From JBIKWM01 sp044356305 (GTDB lineage Bacteria; Bacteroidota; Bacteroidia; UBA10329): a stretch of 31,290 nucleotides of DNA. The stretch lies in NCBI GenBank assembly GCA_044356305.1, contig JBIKWM010000037.1, positions 1-31,290 of the forward strand, given 5' to 3'. The position numbers were made by a program, and so were the translations under genes. Below are positions 21,380 through 29,842 of the stretch, piece by piece. The stretch's first letter is position 1. Each line of letters begins with the position of its first letter. The notes under the pieces were generated by a model, which was not told where the DNA came from, did not search any database, and worked only from the letters and a program-made list of their open reading frames with translations.

Positions 21380-22945
21380 ATGCGTCTAACAGGTTGTATG
21401 CTGCTCATGGGCCTGCACATGGCCGCCAGCGCCCAGGACTGCGGCAATGGCCGTTACCTGCAGAATGTATTCGAGAGTTCTGTGACCACCGATGTGGTGT
21501 TCGGCACCTCACCGGCCCTGACGGCAGTCTATGTGGCCGAGAATGTGACCGTGGCGCAGGACATGACCATGGACATCTTTGTGCCGATGGGTGATGTGCT
21601 TGCGCTGCGGCCGGCCGTGGTGCTGGCCTACGGGGGCGGATACCTGTTCGGCACCAAGGAGGATGAGGATGTGTGGGCCACGTGCGACAGCCTGGCGAAA
21701 AAAGGCTACGTGACGGCCAGCATCAACTACCGCATGAACCTGAACGTGGCCGACCCCAACAGTGCGGTGCGGGCCATTTACAGGGCCGCGCAGGACTACA
21801 GTTCGGCCATCCGTTACCTGAAGCATCATGCGGCCGACCTGCGCATCGACACCTCTTACGTTTTTGCGGGCGGGGTGAGCGCGGGCGGTTTCTCTGCGCT
21901 GCACATGATGTATCTGGATGAGGATGAACGGCCTGCCGCCACCTTCCAGTCGGGGCTTTTCGGGGCCAACCCGGACCTTGGCTGCCTCGATTGCGTGGGC
22001 AACAGCTATCCCGAGTCGCACCACGTAAGGGGGCTGATCAACCTGTGGGGCGCACTGATGGATGCCAATTACATCGATGCGGGCGAGGCCGTGCCCATGA
22101 CCCTGTTCCACGGCACCGATGACCTTATTGTGCCGTATGGTTCAGGATTTCCGTTCACTGCTCTTTTCCTGATGCCCGAGGTGGACGGGTCATCGGTGAT
22201 CCAGCAGCGCCTGACGCAGATCGGGATGCCCGGTGAGCTGAACACCTTCGAGGGCGTGGGGCATAATATCTGGGGCGTGAATGTGGCCAACCAGCTCACG
22301 CCCGGCCCAACGGAGCATTGGACCCCGATCACCGATAGCATCATCTCGTTCCTTTATGAGCATATCAGGCCCGCGGCCCCAGACTTTGCGGCCCCTGCCA
22401 CGGTCTGTGCCGGTGACACGGTGATTCTTACAGCCACAGCTTTGCCTGTGGGTGGCCGCGCCTGTTGGACCACGGATGCTGATATCCTTTCGGCCAATGC
22501 CGATTCATCGCAGATCACCGCGTTGTGGACAGATGCGGGCGCAGGTTATGTTTCCGTCAGCGCGGTCAATCATCTCCAGGCGGTTTCGGTGCCTGTGGCG
22601 GGTCAGGTAAATGTGCTGCCGTCTCCTGCGGTCACCCTTACGGCCGATGGCAACCAGCTCACGGTCGATGGGGTGGCCACATCTTATGTGTGGTACCTCG
22701 ATGGGCAGCTGCTGCCAGCCACCGGACCTTCACTCACCGCCACCGTGCCCGGCACATACACCGTTGTGGCCTCAGGCGGCAACGGCTGCACCACCAGCGT
22801 GTCGGCATCGGTCACCGTCATTTCGGTGGGTGAGCTTATCCGTTCGGGGGCAGCGAGGCCCCGGCCCTTCGACCTGCTGGGTCGCGATTCGGGGGGCGTG
22901 CTCCTGCGCCTGTCCGATGGTAGGCTAGTGATGCCCTCGTACTGA
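21380..22945 (+). CDS. Secreted alpha/beta hydrolase (carboxylesterase-like) with Ig-like C-terminal region
   Basis: 521 residues from the ATG at 21380 (the frame also has a GTG at 21374). Signal peptide MRLTGCMLLMGLHMAASAQ. The hydrolase domain (about 40-330) has an oxyanion segment YGGGYLFG, the nucleophile elbow GGVSAGGFS (Gly-x-Ser-x-Gly), HGTDD with a likely catalytic Asp and FEGVGHN with the His, so the triad looks complete. The next 150 residues hold two Ig-like/SprB-type repeats (CAGDTVILTATA; ATSYVWYLDGQ; GTYTVVASGGNGC). The extreme C-terminus (FDLLGRDSGGVLLRLSDG) is like a shortened sorting-domain end but lacks the usual core, so its secretion route is unclear. The substrate is probably an ester; the exact one is unknown. 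Confidence 0.85.
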   Translation: MRLTGCMLLMGLHMAASAQDCGNGRYLQNVFESSVTTDVVFGTSPALTAVYVAENVTVAQDMTMDIFVPMGDVLALRPAVVLAYGGGYLFGTKEDEDVWATCDSLAKKGYVTASINYRMNLNVADPNSAVRAIYRAAQDYSSAIRYLKHHAADLRIDTSYVFAGGVSAGGFSALHMMYLDEDERPAATFQSGLFGANPDLGCLDCVGNSYPESHHVRGLINLWGALMDANYIDAGEAVPMTLFHGTDDLIVPYGSGFPFTALFLMPEVDGSSVIQQRLTQIGMPGELNTFEGVGHNIWGVNVANQLTPGPTEHWTPITDSIISFLYEHIRPAAPDFAAPATVCAGDTVILTATALPVGGRACWTTDADILSANADSSQITALWTDAGAGYVSVSAVNHLQAVSVPVAGQVNVLPSPAVTLTADGNQLTVDGVATSYVWYLDGQLLPATGPSLTATVPGTYTVVASGGNGCTTSVSASVTVISVGELIRSGAARPRPFDLLGRDSGGVLLRLSDGRLVMPSY

Positions 22946-22995
22946 GCCCGCAGATCGGCATGCTTTTGGTCTGGCGGCCCACCACCTCCTTTAGC

Positions 22996-23003
22996 TACAT
23001 TCG
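22996..23003 (+). promoter_or_regulatory. Bacteroidota -7 box (TACATTCG)
   Basis: The same octamer as at 5788, again with 26 bases to the start codon (ATG at 23030). Confidence 0.5.
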
Positions 23004-23029
23004 CCCCTGATTACAATACCCTCATCGTC

Positions 23030-23575
23030 ATGAGAAAACTGTTCATCACCGCTTTCGTCCTGTTCATCGGTGCTTCGGCCATGGCACAGGATCAGGCCGC
23101 AGCCCCGGCAGCTGACGGTGCTTTCTGCGACAACCTCAAAAAGCTTGTCACCTCGGCCCAGACCTACTTCAGCGATGTGAAGGGCGAAGGCACCACCATC
23201 GAGATACGCGGTGTGCCCAAGGCCTACTTCAAGAGCACATTGGAGTTGGAGGCCGGCAAGACCGTGTATCTGGGCGATAACGACTATTACCCCGAGGCCA
23301 CCACCTATCTGGTGGAAGGCAAGATGTACAGCGAAAGCCTGCTCGAGGCCTACAACAAGCTGAAAAAGGCCGCTCAGGACTGTCTCGGTTCGGAGTGGGT
23401 GAGCATGGAGAAGGACAAGACCAACGACATATTCCTCGAAGACACCGAGTTCAAGAAATTCATCCTCAAGGAGAATAAGAAGGGCAAGAAGGTGAGCATC
23501 GAGATTTACATGTACAACCAGCGCGAACTGAACCGCTGGGTGGTGGAATTCAAGATGACCGGAGTGGGTAAATGA
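23030..23575 (+). CDS. Uncharacterised exported protein
   Basis: 181 residues. Signal peptide MRKLFITAFVLFIGASAMAQ, then an Ala/Pro linker and a compact Lys/Glu/Tyr-rich mature domain with two Cys (in FCDNL and QDCLG). It likely resides in the periplasm or on the surface. Helix-strand alternation is visible (LKKLVTSAQTYFSDVKGE; VSIEIYMYNQRELN), but I recognise no family or catalytic motif. It is a single-gene transcription unit with its own promoter box and a strong terminator. Confidence 0.85.
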   Translation: MRKLFITAFVLFIGASAMAQDQAAAPAADGAFCDNLKKLVTSAQTYFSDVKGEGTTIEIRGVPKAYFKSTLELEAGKTVYLGDNDYYPEATTYLVEGKMYSESLLEAYNKLKKAAQDCLGSEWVSMEKDKTNDIFLEDTEFKKFILKENKKGKKVSIEIYMYNQRELNRWVVEFKMTGVGK

Positions 23576-23599
23576 CCTGTCCGGGTCGTTAACAGGAAG

Positions 23600-23629
23600 A
23601 GGCCGCTCCTATGCAGGGCGGCCTTTTTT
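23600..23629 (+). terminator. Rho-independent terminator
   Basis: AGGCCGCTC pairs with GGGCGGCCT around a short loop, followed by TTTTTTC. It lies 25 bp after the 23030 gene's stop. The 23630-23744 stretch beyond it holds no recognisable gene. Confidence 0.85.
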
Positions 23630-23744
23630 CATTTTATCGGGTATCTACAATTGGCCCATCAGACCGGCCCTTGAACGGAACAGGTGCCGTTGTTCCGCAC
23701 GGATACGGCCGTGGCCATGGATGCGCCCTGTTTGGGGCAGAGAC

Positions 23745-23776
23745 AAAAAAAGCCGCTCAGGCAATGAGCGGCTTTC
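23745..23776 (-). terminator. Rho-independent terminator (minus-strand gene)
   Basis: AAGCCGCTCA / TGAGCGGCTT is a perfect 10-bp stem with a GGCAA loop. Read on the minus strand it is followed by a run of seven T, placed 21 bp after the stop of the 23797 gene. Confidence 0.85.
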
Positions 23777-23796
23777 TTCTGGCAGACGGGTGAAAC

Positions 23797-24345
23797 TCAG
23801 GCCACCTTGTACTTTTCTGTGAAGTGATCCCAGTTGATCATGAACTGCTCCATGATCTCATCGAGGTGCTTCAGGAAGATGGGATCGGGCGAGCCGAGGT
23901 TGCGGAAGTAGTCCTTCTGGAACGGATTGAGACGGTACTTGTAGAAAACGGCCTTGCTCATGCCATAGAGCATGTTCTTGCTCGGGAAGTTGGCCTTGCG
24001 CACAAAGGACACCATCTCATTGATGGTCTCGCGCATGCGCACGCTGTCCACTTCATAGTATTTGGCCAGTTTCTCGGCCACCATCTGACGGATGCGCTCT
24101 TCCTGCCCATCAGTGAAATAGCGGTCCAACTGGTCGTAGTTGCCGGCAATCACAATCATCAGGAACGCATCCTGATCCTCGGCCGAGATGGTGGGTGCCA
24201 CTGCGAACTGCAGATCGTTGTTGATCAGCTCGGCCACCTCAGGGAAGCTGGTATCGACCGAGTTGAAGATGATGTTGACGAACAGTTCGGCTACTTTTTC
24301 CTCAGAGACCTTTTTCTTGAAAAGGGAGGCGAGACTTATTTCCAT
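23797..24345 (-). CDS. Conserved cytoplasmic protein of unknown function
   Basis: 182 residues, no signal peptide and no membrane segment. It is mostly alpha-helical, with acidic and aromatic residues spread evenly (MEISLASLFKKKVSEEKVAE at the start, MEQFMINWDHFTEKYKVA at the end). The segment NEMVSFVRKANFPSKNMLYG and the ordered length suggest a conserved soluble helical protein, and I believe similar proteins occur in other Bacteroidota, but I do not recognise a domain. The gene has its own -7 box and terminator, so it is a single transcription unit, not the tail of the carboxylase operon. Confidence 0.82.
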   Translation of the reverse strand: MEISLASLFKKKVSEEKVAELFVNIIFNSVDTSFPEVAELINNDLQFAVAPTISAEDQDAFLMIVIAGNYDQLDRYFTDGQEERIRQMVAEKLAKYYEVDSVRMRETINEMVSFVRKANFPSKNMLYGMSKAVFYKYRLNPFQKDYFRNLGSPDPIFLKHLDEIMEQFMINWDHFTEKYKVA

Positions 24346-24368
24346 GCTTGATTGTCAGCGGGTTTAGC

Positions 24369-24376
24369 CAAAATTA
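24369..24376 (-). promoter_or_regulatory. Bacteroidota -7 box (TAATTTTG, minus strand)
   Basis: A perfect TAnnTTTG, 23 bases before the ATG at 24345. Confidence 0.6.
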
Positions 24377-24414
24377 GAGGCCACCCATGCTGAGGTCAGG
24401 CCTGTTGACTGCAA

Positions 24415-24434
24415 TTATCAACAGGGTTATTAAC
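24415..24434 (-). promoter_or_regulatory. Possible operator: TTATYAAC direct repeat
   Basis: TTATCAAC and TTATTAAC start 12 bp apart, about 40 bp upstream (minus strand) of the -7 box at 24369, in an AT-rich gap. They could be a regulator site; there is no direct proof. Confidence 0.25.
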
Positions 24435-24476
24435 GATAATGTGCCCCAATCAATTGTTAATCAATGAAATAAATAA

Positions 24477-26441
24477 TCATTTCGATTCGCTGTCGCCCAG
24501 CGTTACAAGGGTCTGATCGGCCTTTACCTGGTCCTTTTCCTTCACCAGTACGGCCTCTACCCGCCCATCGGCAGGGGCCTCGATGGTGTTCTCCATCTTC
24601 ATGGCCGACAGGATGAGCATGGGTTGGCCGGCTTTCACGGTGTCGCCTTCCTTGATCATGATGCGCACCACCTCGCCCGGCATGGGAGCGGTGCAACCTC
24701 CCCTTTGGGCAGTGGCCGTGGCATAGGTCAGCAGAGGTTCAAATTCCACATCGTGGTTGTAGCCCTGCGCCAAGAGCAGGACGGTATTGCCTACCTTGGT
24801 CTGGTATTCTGCCGACACATCCCCATCGACCTTGCCGCTATCGTATGCGTCAGGTTCGAACCTGTGGGTGTGGCCGTCCACTTGGACCATGAAATCACTG
24901 CCCTCATAGCGGAATGAGACCGATACGGGGCGCCCGCAGTGCTTCGCAACGAGTGCAATAGGGGCCATGCCGATGGGCGCCCAACCGGTCAGGCTACCGA
25001 AGGCGCGTCTGGTGTTGATGCCGAGGTACATGCCGGTGGCAAGCGCCACGGCCTCGGTGGGCAGGCCATGCATAGAGGGCAGGCTCTGGCCGTAGGTATC
25101 AAGAAAATGGGTGTCGAACGAGGCATCAACGAAATGCGGGTGTTTCACAATGTCACGTAGCTGGGCCATGTTGGTGCGCACCCCTAACAGAAGGGTCTCC
25201 GCCAAAATCCGATCCATATCATGCAGGGCTTTATCCCTGGTTCGGGCATGCGCGGTCACCTTTGCGAGCATCGGGTCATAGAAGGGAGTTACCTCAAGGT
25301 GGTGATAAATGCCTGAGTCGTAACGGAATTCGACAGGATCGGTGGTCGATGCCACGTCTGCTTCCTCATAGGCCAAGATCTTGCCCGAGCTGGGCAGGTA
25401 GTTCTTCGAAGGGTCCTCCGCATAGATGCGGCATTCAATGGCATGCCCCTGCTGCTGCACCTCTTGGGGCAGCAGGTCAGCCAGTTGGGCCCCTTCGGCC
25501 ACGCGCACCTGCATCTCCACCAGATTGAGACCGGTCACCATCTCTGTCACCGGGTGCTCCACCTGGAGGCGTGTGTTCACCTCAAGGAAGTAGAAGTCGC
25601 CTTTTTCATCCAGGATGAACTCCACCGTGCCAGCGTTCACATAGTTGATGTGGCGCGCCAGGGCCAGGGCACTGTTGCAGATGCGTTCGCGCTGCTCGGG
25701 GCTCAGCGAGGGCGATGGGCTCTCTTCTATGATCTTCTGGTGCCTGCGTTGAATGCTGCATTCACGTTCAAACAGATGCACCTGTCGGCCATGACTGTCA
25801 CCGAATATCTGCACCTCGATGTGCTTTACGGAGGTGAAGTAGCGCTCAAGAAGCAGAGTGCCGTCTCCAAAGGCCTTCTGCGCCTCGCTGCGGGCCATTT
25901 CCAGGCTCTGGGCCAGTTGCTCCGGCCCATGCACCACGCGCATGCCCTTGCCACCGCCCCCTGCGCTGGCCTTCACCAACAGGGGGAACCCGATGCGCAG
26001 CGCCTCGGCCGTCAGCGTGGCATCGTCCTGGGCCGCACCGTTGTATCCGGGCACCACGGGCACCCCGGCCTCCATGGCCAGTTCTTTTGCGCGGATCTTG
26101 CTGCCCATCTGGGCAATGGTCTCGTGGCCCGGGCCTATGAAAGTGATACCCGCATCCTCGCACGCCTTGGAAAAGGCCGCATTCTCTGATAGGAAACCGT
26201 AACCCGGATGAATGGCATCGGCCCTTGCGCGTCTGGCCGTCTCTATCAGCAGCGGGATGTTGAGGTAGGTGTCGGCCGGGGTGTTGCCCGGCAACCTGTG
26301 CGCCTCGTCTGCAAAACGGACATGCAGGGCATCGGCATCGGGGTCGCTGTACACGGCTATCACCGTACGGCCCATGCGGCTCAGCGTGCCCAGTATGCGG
26401 TAGGCTATCTCGCCCCGGTTGGCTATCAGTATGCGTTCCAT
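24477..26441 (-). CDS. Biotin-dependent acyl-CoA carboxylase, biotin carboxylase/BCCP subunit
   Basis: 654 residues. The first 450 form a biotin carboxylase: ILIANRGEIAYRI at the start, GYGFLSENAAF, the ATP-grasp glycine loop KASAGGGGKGMR, ERECSIQRRHQKIIEE and EVNTRLQVEHPVTE. A linker domain follows, then a C-terminal biotinyl domain with AMKMEN, biotin Lys 615. Fusion of both parts in about 650 residues is typical of the alpha subunits of methylcrotonyl-, propionyl- or geranyl-CoA carboxylase rather than stand-alone AccC. Methylcrotonyl-CoA (leucine breakdown) is my first guess, but specificity lies in the carboxyltransferase subunit, which is not in the window. The enzyme carboxylates biotin with bicarbonate and ATP in the cytoplasm. 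Confidence 0.92.
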   Translation of the reverse strand: MERILIANRGEIAYRILGTLSRMGRTVIAVYSDPDADALHVRFADEAHRLPGNTPADTYLNIPLLIETARRARADAIHPGYGFLSENAAFSKACEDAGITFIGPGHETIAQMGSKIRAKELAMEAGVPVVPGYNGAAQDDATLTAEALRIGFPLLVKASAGGGGKGMRVVHGPEQLAQSLEMARSEAQKAFGDGTLLLERYFTSVKHIEVQIFGDSHGRQVHLFERECSIQRRHQKIIEESPSPSLSPEQRERICNSALALARHINYVNAGTVEFILDEKGDFYFLEVNTRLQVEHPVTEMVTGLNLVEMQVRVAEGAQLADLLPQEVQQQGHAIECRIYAEDPSKNYLPSSGKILAYEEADVASTTDPVEFRYDSGIYHHLEVTPFYDPMLAKVTAHARTRDKALHDMDRILAETLLLGVRTNMAQLRDIVKHPHFVDASFDTHFLDTYGQSLPSMHGLPTEAVALATGMYLGINTRRAFGSLTGWAPIGMAPIALVAKHCGRPVSVSFRYEGSDFMVQVDGHTHRFEPDAYDSGKVDGDVSAEYQTKVGNTVLLLAQGYNHDVEFEPLLTYATATAQRGGCTAPMPGEVVRIMIKEGDTVKAGQPMLILSAMKMENTIEAPADGRVEAVLVKEKDQVKADQTLVTLGDSESK

Positions 26442-26457
26442 CCTTTGTTGAGGGCCG

Positions 26458-26465
26458 CCAAATTA
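26458..26465 (-). promoter_or_regulatory. Weak -7-like box (TAATTTGG, minus strand)
   Basis: TAATTTGG lies 16 bases before the carboxylase ATG, within the 46-bp gap after the BamA-like gene. It is one base short of the consensus. Confidence 0.3.
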
Positions 26466-26487
26466 GCCCCAGCGGGGCGGTGCGGGA

Positions 26488-28272
26488 TCAGAAGAAAGTG
26501 GCCACGCCCACATGGATCTTGCCTGTGCGGAAGTCAATGGGGTTCGAGAACTGTTTGCCTAGGGCGTAGGTGAGCGAGAAGGTGCCGATCTTGGTCTCAA
26601 ATGATATACCCAGCCCGAACCCGAACGGCCGGTCGACCACCGAACGGTTCACAGTGCGGGTCTCATAATATGCCTGGTCGAAGAACGCGAACAGGTGCGA
26701 CCCCTTATCGAGCAGGAAGCGGTACTCGAGGGTGGCGATGCCATACATCGATGCGAAGATGCTCTCCTCATCAAAACCCCGTAGCGTGCGCAACCCGCCT
26801 ATGCGGAACAGTTCGCCCTCAAACATGTTGGGGCTGTACATGTATCCGCCCTTGAACCCTATCCTGATGGTGCTCCTCCGCGGTATGGGGATGAACCCCG
26901 ATGCATCGAGCTGCGCATTGAGCTGAAAACTCTTCGGGGTGATGCCCACGTACCGCTCGGGCGGGAGCAGGGCATCAATGATCACCTCTTTGGTTCCCGC
27001 AGCGGCCTCGGCCTCCACAAATATGCCACTGCGCGGATTGAGGCGGTTGTCGAGTCGCGACATGCGGTATCCGAACCCGTAGAGGTAGGTGCGCGTGTCG
27101 GCATTGTTCTGGCCCAGGCCCGTGCCACCGCTCAGCAGCAGCGACCGCGCCAGCACGTTGGTGGCCCTGATATCGGCAAACACCCTGATCTGCTCGGTGG
27201 CCGATAGCGCGTAAATGGCCCCCACAACCCCCTGCAGGTTGAGGAACAGCGTATCGCGCTTATAAAGGTTGAATTTCCCATCGAATCCGAACGGGGTGTT
27301 CAATATGTAAGGGTAATTGAGCGTCACCTTCAGGTCCTGGGTCTCGGCCTGTAGCTTGCGCCAGTGCAGGTCCAGCATCTCGCCCCTGCGGAAGGCGTTC
27401 ATCAGCTTCAGTTTCAGCTCTCCGGTTATCAGCACATTGCCCGGGTCGGCATTGTTGGGCAGCACACCCAGTATGCCATCAAACTGGCTCGACCGCTTCT
27501 TATCGGCAAACACATAGATCTTGGCCTTTCCGTCTCTGAACTCCACCTGCGTGGGCTGTGTCTCTGTCAGAAACGGCAGTTCGCGCAGCCTTTTTCCTAT
27601 CCCCCTCACCTTGTCCTCATTGAAGGGTTCGCTGCGCCTTATGCCCAGGTAAGCGTGCAGATAGCCCACCCGCACCTTGGCCGTGCCCTTCACTATGATG
27701 CTGTCCACGCGGTATTCGGGGCCCTTGTCCAGATTCAGCACCGCATACAGCGAGTCGCCCTGCAGCACCGTGCTGTCCAGTTGCACCGTGGCGAATGGGA
27801 ACCCCCGGTTGCCATAAAGCCGCAGCACTTTGCGCACCGTGCGCTCCATGCCCCGCGGACTCAGCGGCATCCGTTCCACACGGCCGTTGCGGTGGCCCAT
27901 CTTGCGCATGGCCTCCAGCGGCACATTGCCCCGCCCCAGCCCGGCCAGGGTGTACAGCCTGCCCACATGCAGCCGTGCCTCCAATCGCCTGTCTGCGGGT
28001 CGGGTCACGGTATCTATCCGCGCCTCTAACCGGCCCAGGGCGTGCAACGATGCCAGCAGGTTCTCCAGCTCGCGCACACAGGTGGCCGAGTCGGTGTGGC
28101 TGTCGCGCCACTTGGTCTGCCTATACAGCTTTTTGGGCGTTATCACCGAGTCGGTCACCGCCACACTCAGTTTCCAGCGCTGGGCCATGCCCGCCTGCGC
28201 CACAAGGCACAGCAGCACGGGGAGAAAGAGTCTGAAAGGCACGCGGCACACAACGCCAAAGGTGCGGATCAT
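26488..28272 (-). CDS. BamA/TamA-like outer-membrane protein (POTRA plus beta-barrel)
   Basis: 594 residues, with a signal peptide ending near residue 30 (LLCLVAQAGMAQ). Residues about 80-280 hold POTRA-type repeats (for example GFPFATVQLDSTVLQGD and VDSIIVKGTAKVRVGYLHAYLGI). The C-terminal 300 residues are a 16-strand-type surface-antigen barrel, including GELFRIGGLRTLRGFDEESI (the conserved R-G-F/Y loop), YRFLLDKGSHLFAFFD, and a terminal Phe in GVATFF as the outer-membrane targeting signal. It inserts or exports outer-membrane proteins, either as a second BamA or as a TamA-like factor; the short POTRA part argues against the main BamA. The ATG lies 3 bp after the ung stop. Confidence 0.88.
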   Translation of the reverse strand: MIRTFGVVCRVPFRLFLPVLLCLVAQAGMAQRWKLSVAVTDSVITPKKLYRQTKWRDSHTDSATCVRELENLLASLHALGRLEARIDTVTRPADRRLEARLHVGRLYTLAGLGRGNVPLEAMRKMGHRNGRVERMPLSPRGMERTVRKVLRLYGNRGFPFATVQLDSTVLQGDSLYAVLNLDKGPEYRVDSIIVKGTAKVRVGYLHAYLGIRRSEPFNEDKVRGIGKRLRELPFLTETQPTQVEFRDGKAKIYVFADKKRSSQFDGILGVLPNNADPGNVLITGELKLKLMNAFRRGEMLDLHWRKLQAETQDLKVTLNYPYILNTPFGFDGKFNLYKRDTLFLNLQGVVGAIYALSATEQIRVFADIRATNVLARSLLLSGGTGLGQNNADTRTYLYGFGYRMSRLDNRLNPRSGIFVEAEAAAGTKEVIIDALLPPERYVGITPKSFQLNAQLDASGFIPIPRRSTIRIGFKGGYMYSPNMFEGELFRIGGLRTLRGFDEESIFASMYGIATLEYRFLLDKGSHLFAFFDQAYYETRTVNRSVVDRPFGFGLGISFETKIGTFSLTYALGKQFSNPIDFRTGKIHVGVATFF

Positions 28273-28275
28273 TGC

Positions 28276-28974
28276 CTAAGGCAGCCGCCACTCAATGGGC
28301 CGCAGGCCTTGCCCTACCAGATGCGCGTTGGCCCTGCTGAACGGACGGCTACCGAAAAAGCCGTTGTAGGCCGAGAGCGGGGAGGGGTGGGCCGATCGGA
28401 TGATCAGATGTCCGCGGTCCTTCGCTATCAGGCTCTCCTTGTTCTGTGCATAGCGGCCCCACAGTATGAACACCAGCCCCGTGCGGTTCTGCGCCAGTCG
28501 GCCCACGGCCGCATCGGTGAACCGCTCCCAGCCCTGCCCCTGATGCGACCCCGCCTGATGCGCCCTTACCGTCAAGGTGGCATTGAGCAGCAGCACGCCC
28601 TGATCGGCCCACGGGCTCAGGTCGCCACCCGTGGGGCGGGGCACACCCAGGTCAGCCTCCAGTTCCTTGAATATGTTCTGGAGCGATGGCGGGTTCGGCA
28701 CCCCCCTGCCCACCGAGAAACACAGTCCGTTGGCCTGCCCCGGCCCGTGATACGGGTCCTGGCCCAGTATCACGGCCCGCACGGCTTCCACCGGGGTATG
28801 GTCAAAGGCCGCAAAGATCCTGTTGCCCGGTGGGTACACCGTGCCGCTGGCCACCTCCTGGCGCACAAACGCCCGCAATGCACCGAAATACGGCTGCCCG
28901 AACTCATCGTTGAGCAACTGCGCCCAACTGGGCTCCATCCGCACTGCTTCTTTATCCTGTTGTTGATAACTCAT
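28276..28974 (-). CDS. ung: Uracil-DNA glycosylase
   Basis: 232 residues from the ATG at 28974 (MSYQQQDK); the frame extends to 28992, and an internal Met (MEPSWAQLL) at residue 13 is another option. Family 1 Ung motifs are complete: GQDPYHG with catalytic Asp 73, PNPPSLQNIFKEL, the VLLLNATLTVRAHQAGSHQ block, and HPSPLS (196-201) with the catalytic His. The enzyme excises uracil from DNA after cytosine deamination or dUTP incorporation. It leads an apparent operon with the BamA-like gene (3 bp apart). The start faces the lipoprotein gene divergently. Confidence 0.96.
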   Translation of the reverse strand: MSYQQQDKEAVRMEPSWAQLLNDEFGQPYFGALRAFVRQEVASGTVYPPGNRIFAAFDHTPVEAVRAVILGQDPYHGPGQANGLCFSVGRGVPNPPSLQNIFKELEADLGVPRPTGGDLSPWADQGVLLLNATLTVRAHQAGSHQGQGWERFTDAAVGRLAQNRTGLVFILWGRYAQNKESLIAKDRGHLIIRSAHPSPLSAYNGFFGSRPFSRANAHLVGQGLRPIEWRLP

Positions 28975-29017
28975 CACGAACCTTGTGGGCATCGCCCCGT
29001 TTCAAGCTGCGAATCGA

Positions 29018-29025
29018 TATTTTTG
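29018..29025 (+). promoter_or_regulatory. Bacteroidota -7 box (TATTTTTG)
   Basis: A perfect TAnnTTTG on the plus strand, 66 bases before the lipoprotein ATG at 29092; the longest leader in the window. Confidence 0.5.
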
Positions 29026-29091
29026 CCTCCTACATCGGGCAGCAATTTTACCGAAGTACAAGCGTTACAACCACAGCCATTCACCGCACAC

Positions 29092-29226
29092 ATGTCAGTC
29101 AAAAGGTCCGGTCTTATGCTCATCGTCCTCGCCACCTTCGGGTTGCTGCTGTCGTCCTGTAAGACCAATCAGGACTGCCCCGCCTACGGTAGGGCAGAGC
29201 AGACCACCAGGTCAGCGCGGGGCTGA
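29092..29226 (+). CDS. Small lipoprotein (44 residues)
   Basis: MSVKRSGLMLIVLATFGLLL then SSCKTNQDCPAYGRAEQ. The lipobox LLSSC puts the lipidated Cys at residue 23, so the mature peptide is only about 22 residues. The CPAYG-type tail is a pattern I recall from very short lipoproteins in Bacteroidota, with unknown role. It has a clear promoter box. Its stop abuts the stop of the OsmC gene on the other strand with no spacer, so the two transcripts must overlap unless termination is inside a gene. Confidence 0.72.
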   Translation: MSVKRSGLMLIVLATFGLLLSSCKTNQDCPAYGRAEQTTRSARG

Positions 29227-29634
29227 TCAGTCCACGTATTCAAAGCTCACCGCCTGCCTCACATCGGGGTGCAGGCTCTTGGCCACTGGGCAGGCGTGTG
29301 CAACCGCCTCAAGCAGCGGCCGCGTACGCCCATCATCGGGCACACCCTTCATTATCAGCCTCACGCCCACCTCTGCCACCCTGCGTGGTGGGCCACCCAT
29401 GGTCTTGGTCACCTCGGCCCGCGATCCCGTCAGGTCTATCCCCATGTCGCGCGCCTTTATGCCCATGATGGTCATCATGCACGCTGCCAGCGAGGTGCTC
29501 AGCAGGTCGGTGGGCGAGAACGAACGCCCCAGACCCTGATTATCGGGCGGGGCATCGGTCAGTATCTGCGTGCCCGAGCTCAGATGCACCGCATCGCAGC
29601 TCAGGTCTCCGTTATAGTGCAGGGTGTAGTGCAT
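29227..29634 (-). CDS. OsmC family protein
   Basis: 135 residues from the ATG at 29634 (MHYTLHYNGD); the frame continues upstream to 29685, but those residues do not fit. OsmC features are SFSPTDLLSTSLAAC with the peroxidatic Cys 52, an R37 in LGRSF, and HACPVAKSLHPDV with the resolving Cys 115. The family reduces organic hydroperoxides or acts in redox stress; this subgroup (YhfA/OsmC-like) is less well characterised. It is cytoplasmic and monocistronic, convergent with the small lipoprotein. Confidence 0.9.
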   Translation of the reverse strand: MHYTLHYNGDLSCDAVHLSSGTQILTDAPPDNQGLGRSFSPTDLLSTSLAACMMTIMGIKARDMGIDLTGSRAEVTKTMGGPPRRVAEVGVRLIMKGVPDDGRTRPLLEAVAHACPVAKSLHPDVRQAVSFEYVD

Positions 29635-29802
29635 GGTCTTGCTGTTTGAGGCACGAATTACGCATCTATCCGGCCCTCCCCGCACATCCGCAGCACTTTG
29701 TCAGCATCCAAGCCCGTTTGCGCGTCAGTTAAAGTATAAGGGTGCAACGGTTGCCCATGGGCAGACATGACCGATAGCCTATTAACCGTGTGGCCGAGTA
29801 TT

Positions 29803-29821
29803 GGGGAGTATTACACTCCCC
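29803..29821. other. Perfect hairpin between osmC and the toxin-antitoxin pair
   Basis: GGGGAGT and ACTCCCC flank an ATTAC loop. It lies 21 bp after the DUF5615 stop on the minus strand, but there is no T-run on that side, so terminator function is uncertain. The rest of 29635-29842 shows no gene. Confidence 0.45.
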
Positions 29822-29842
29822 GCCCGATCACCCTCTGTACTC

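Noticed and set aside
24410..24470. DnaA boxes or a replication origin in the AT-rich gap
   Set aside because: TTATCAAC-like words resemble a DnaA box only loosely, and no dnaA, dnaN or AT-rich unwinding array is near.
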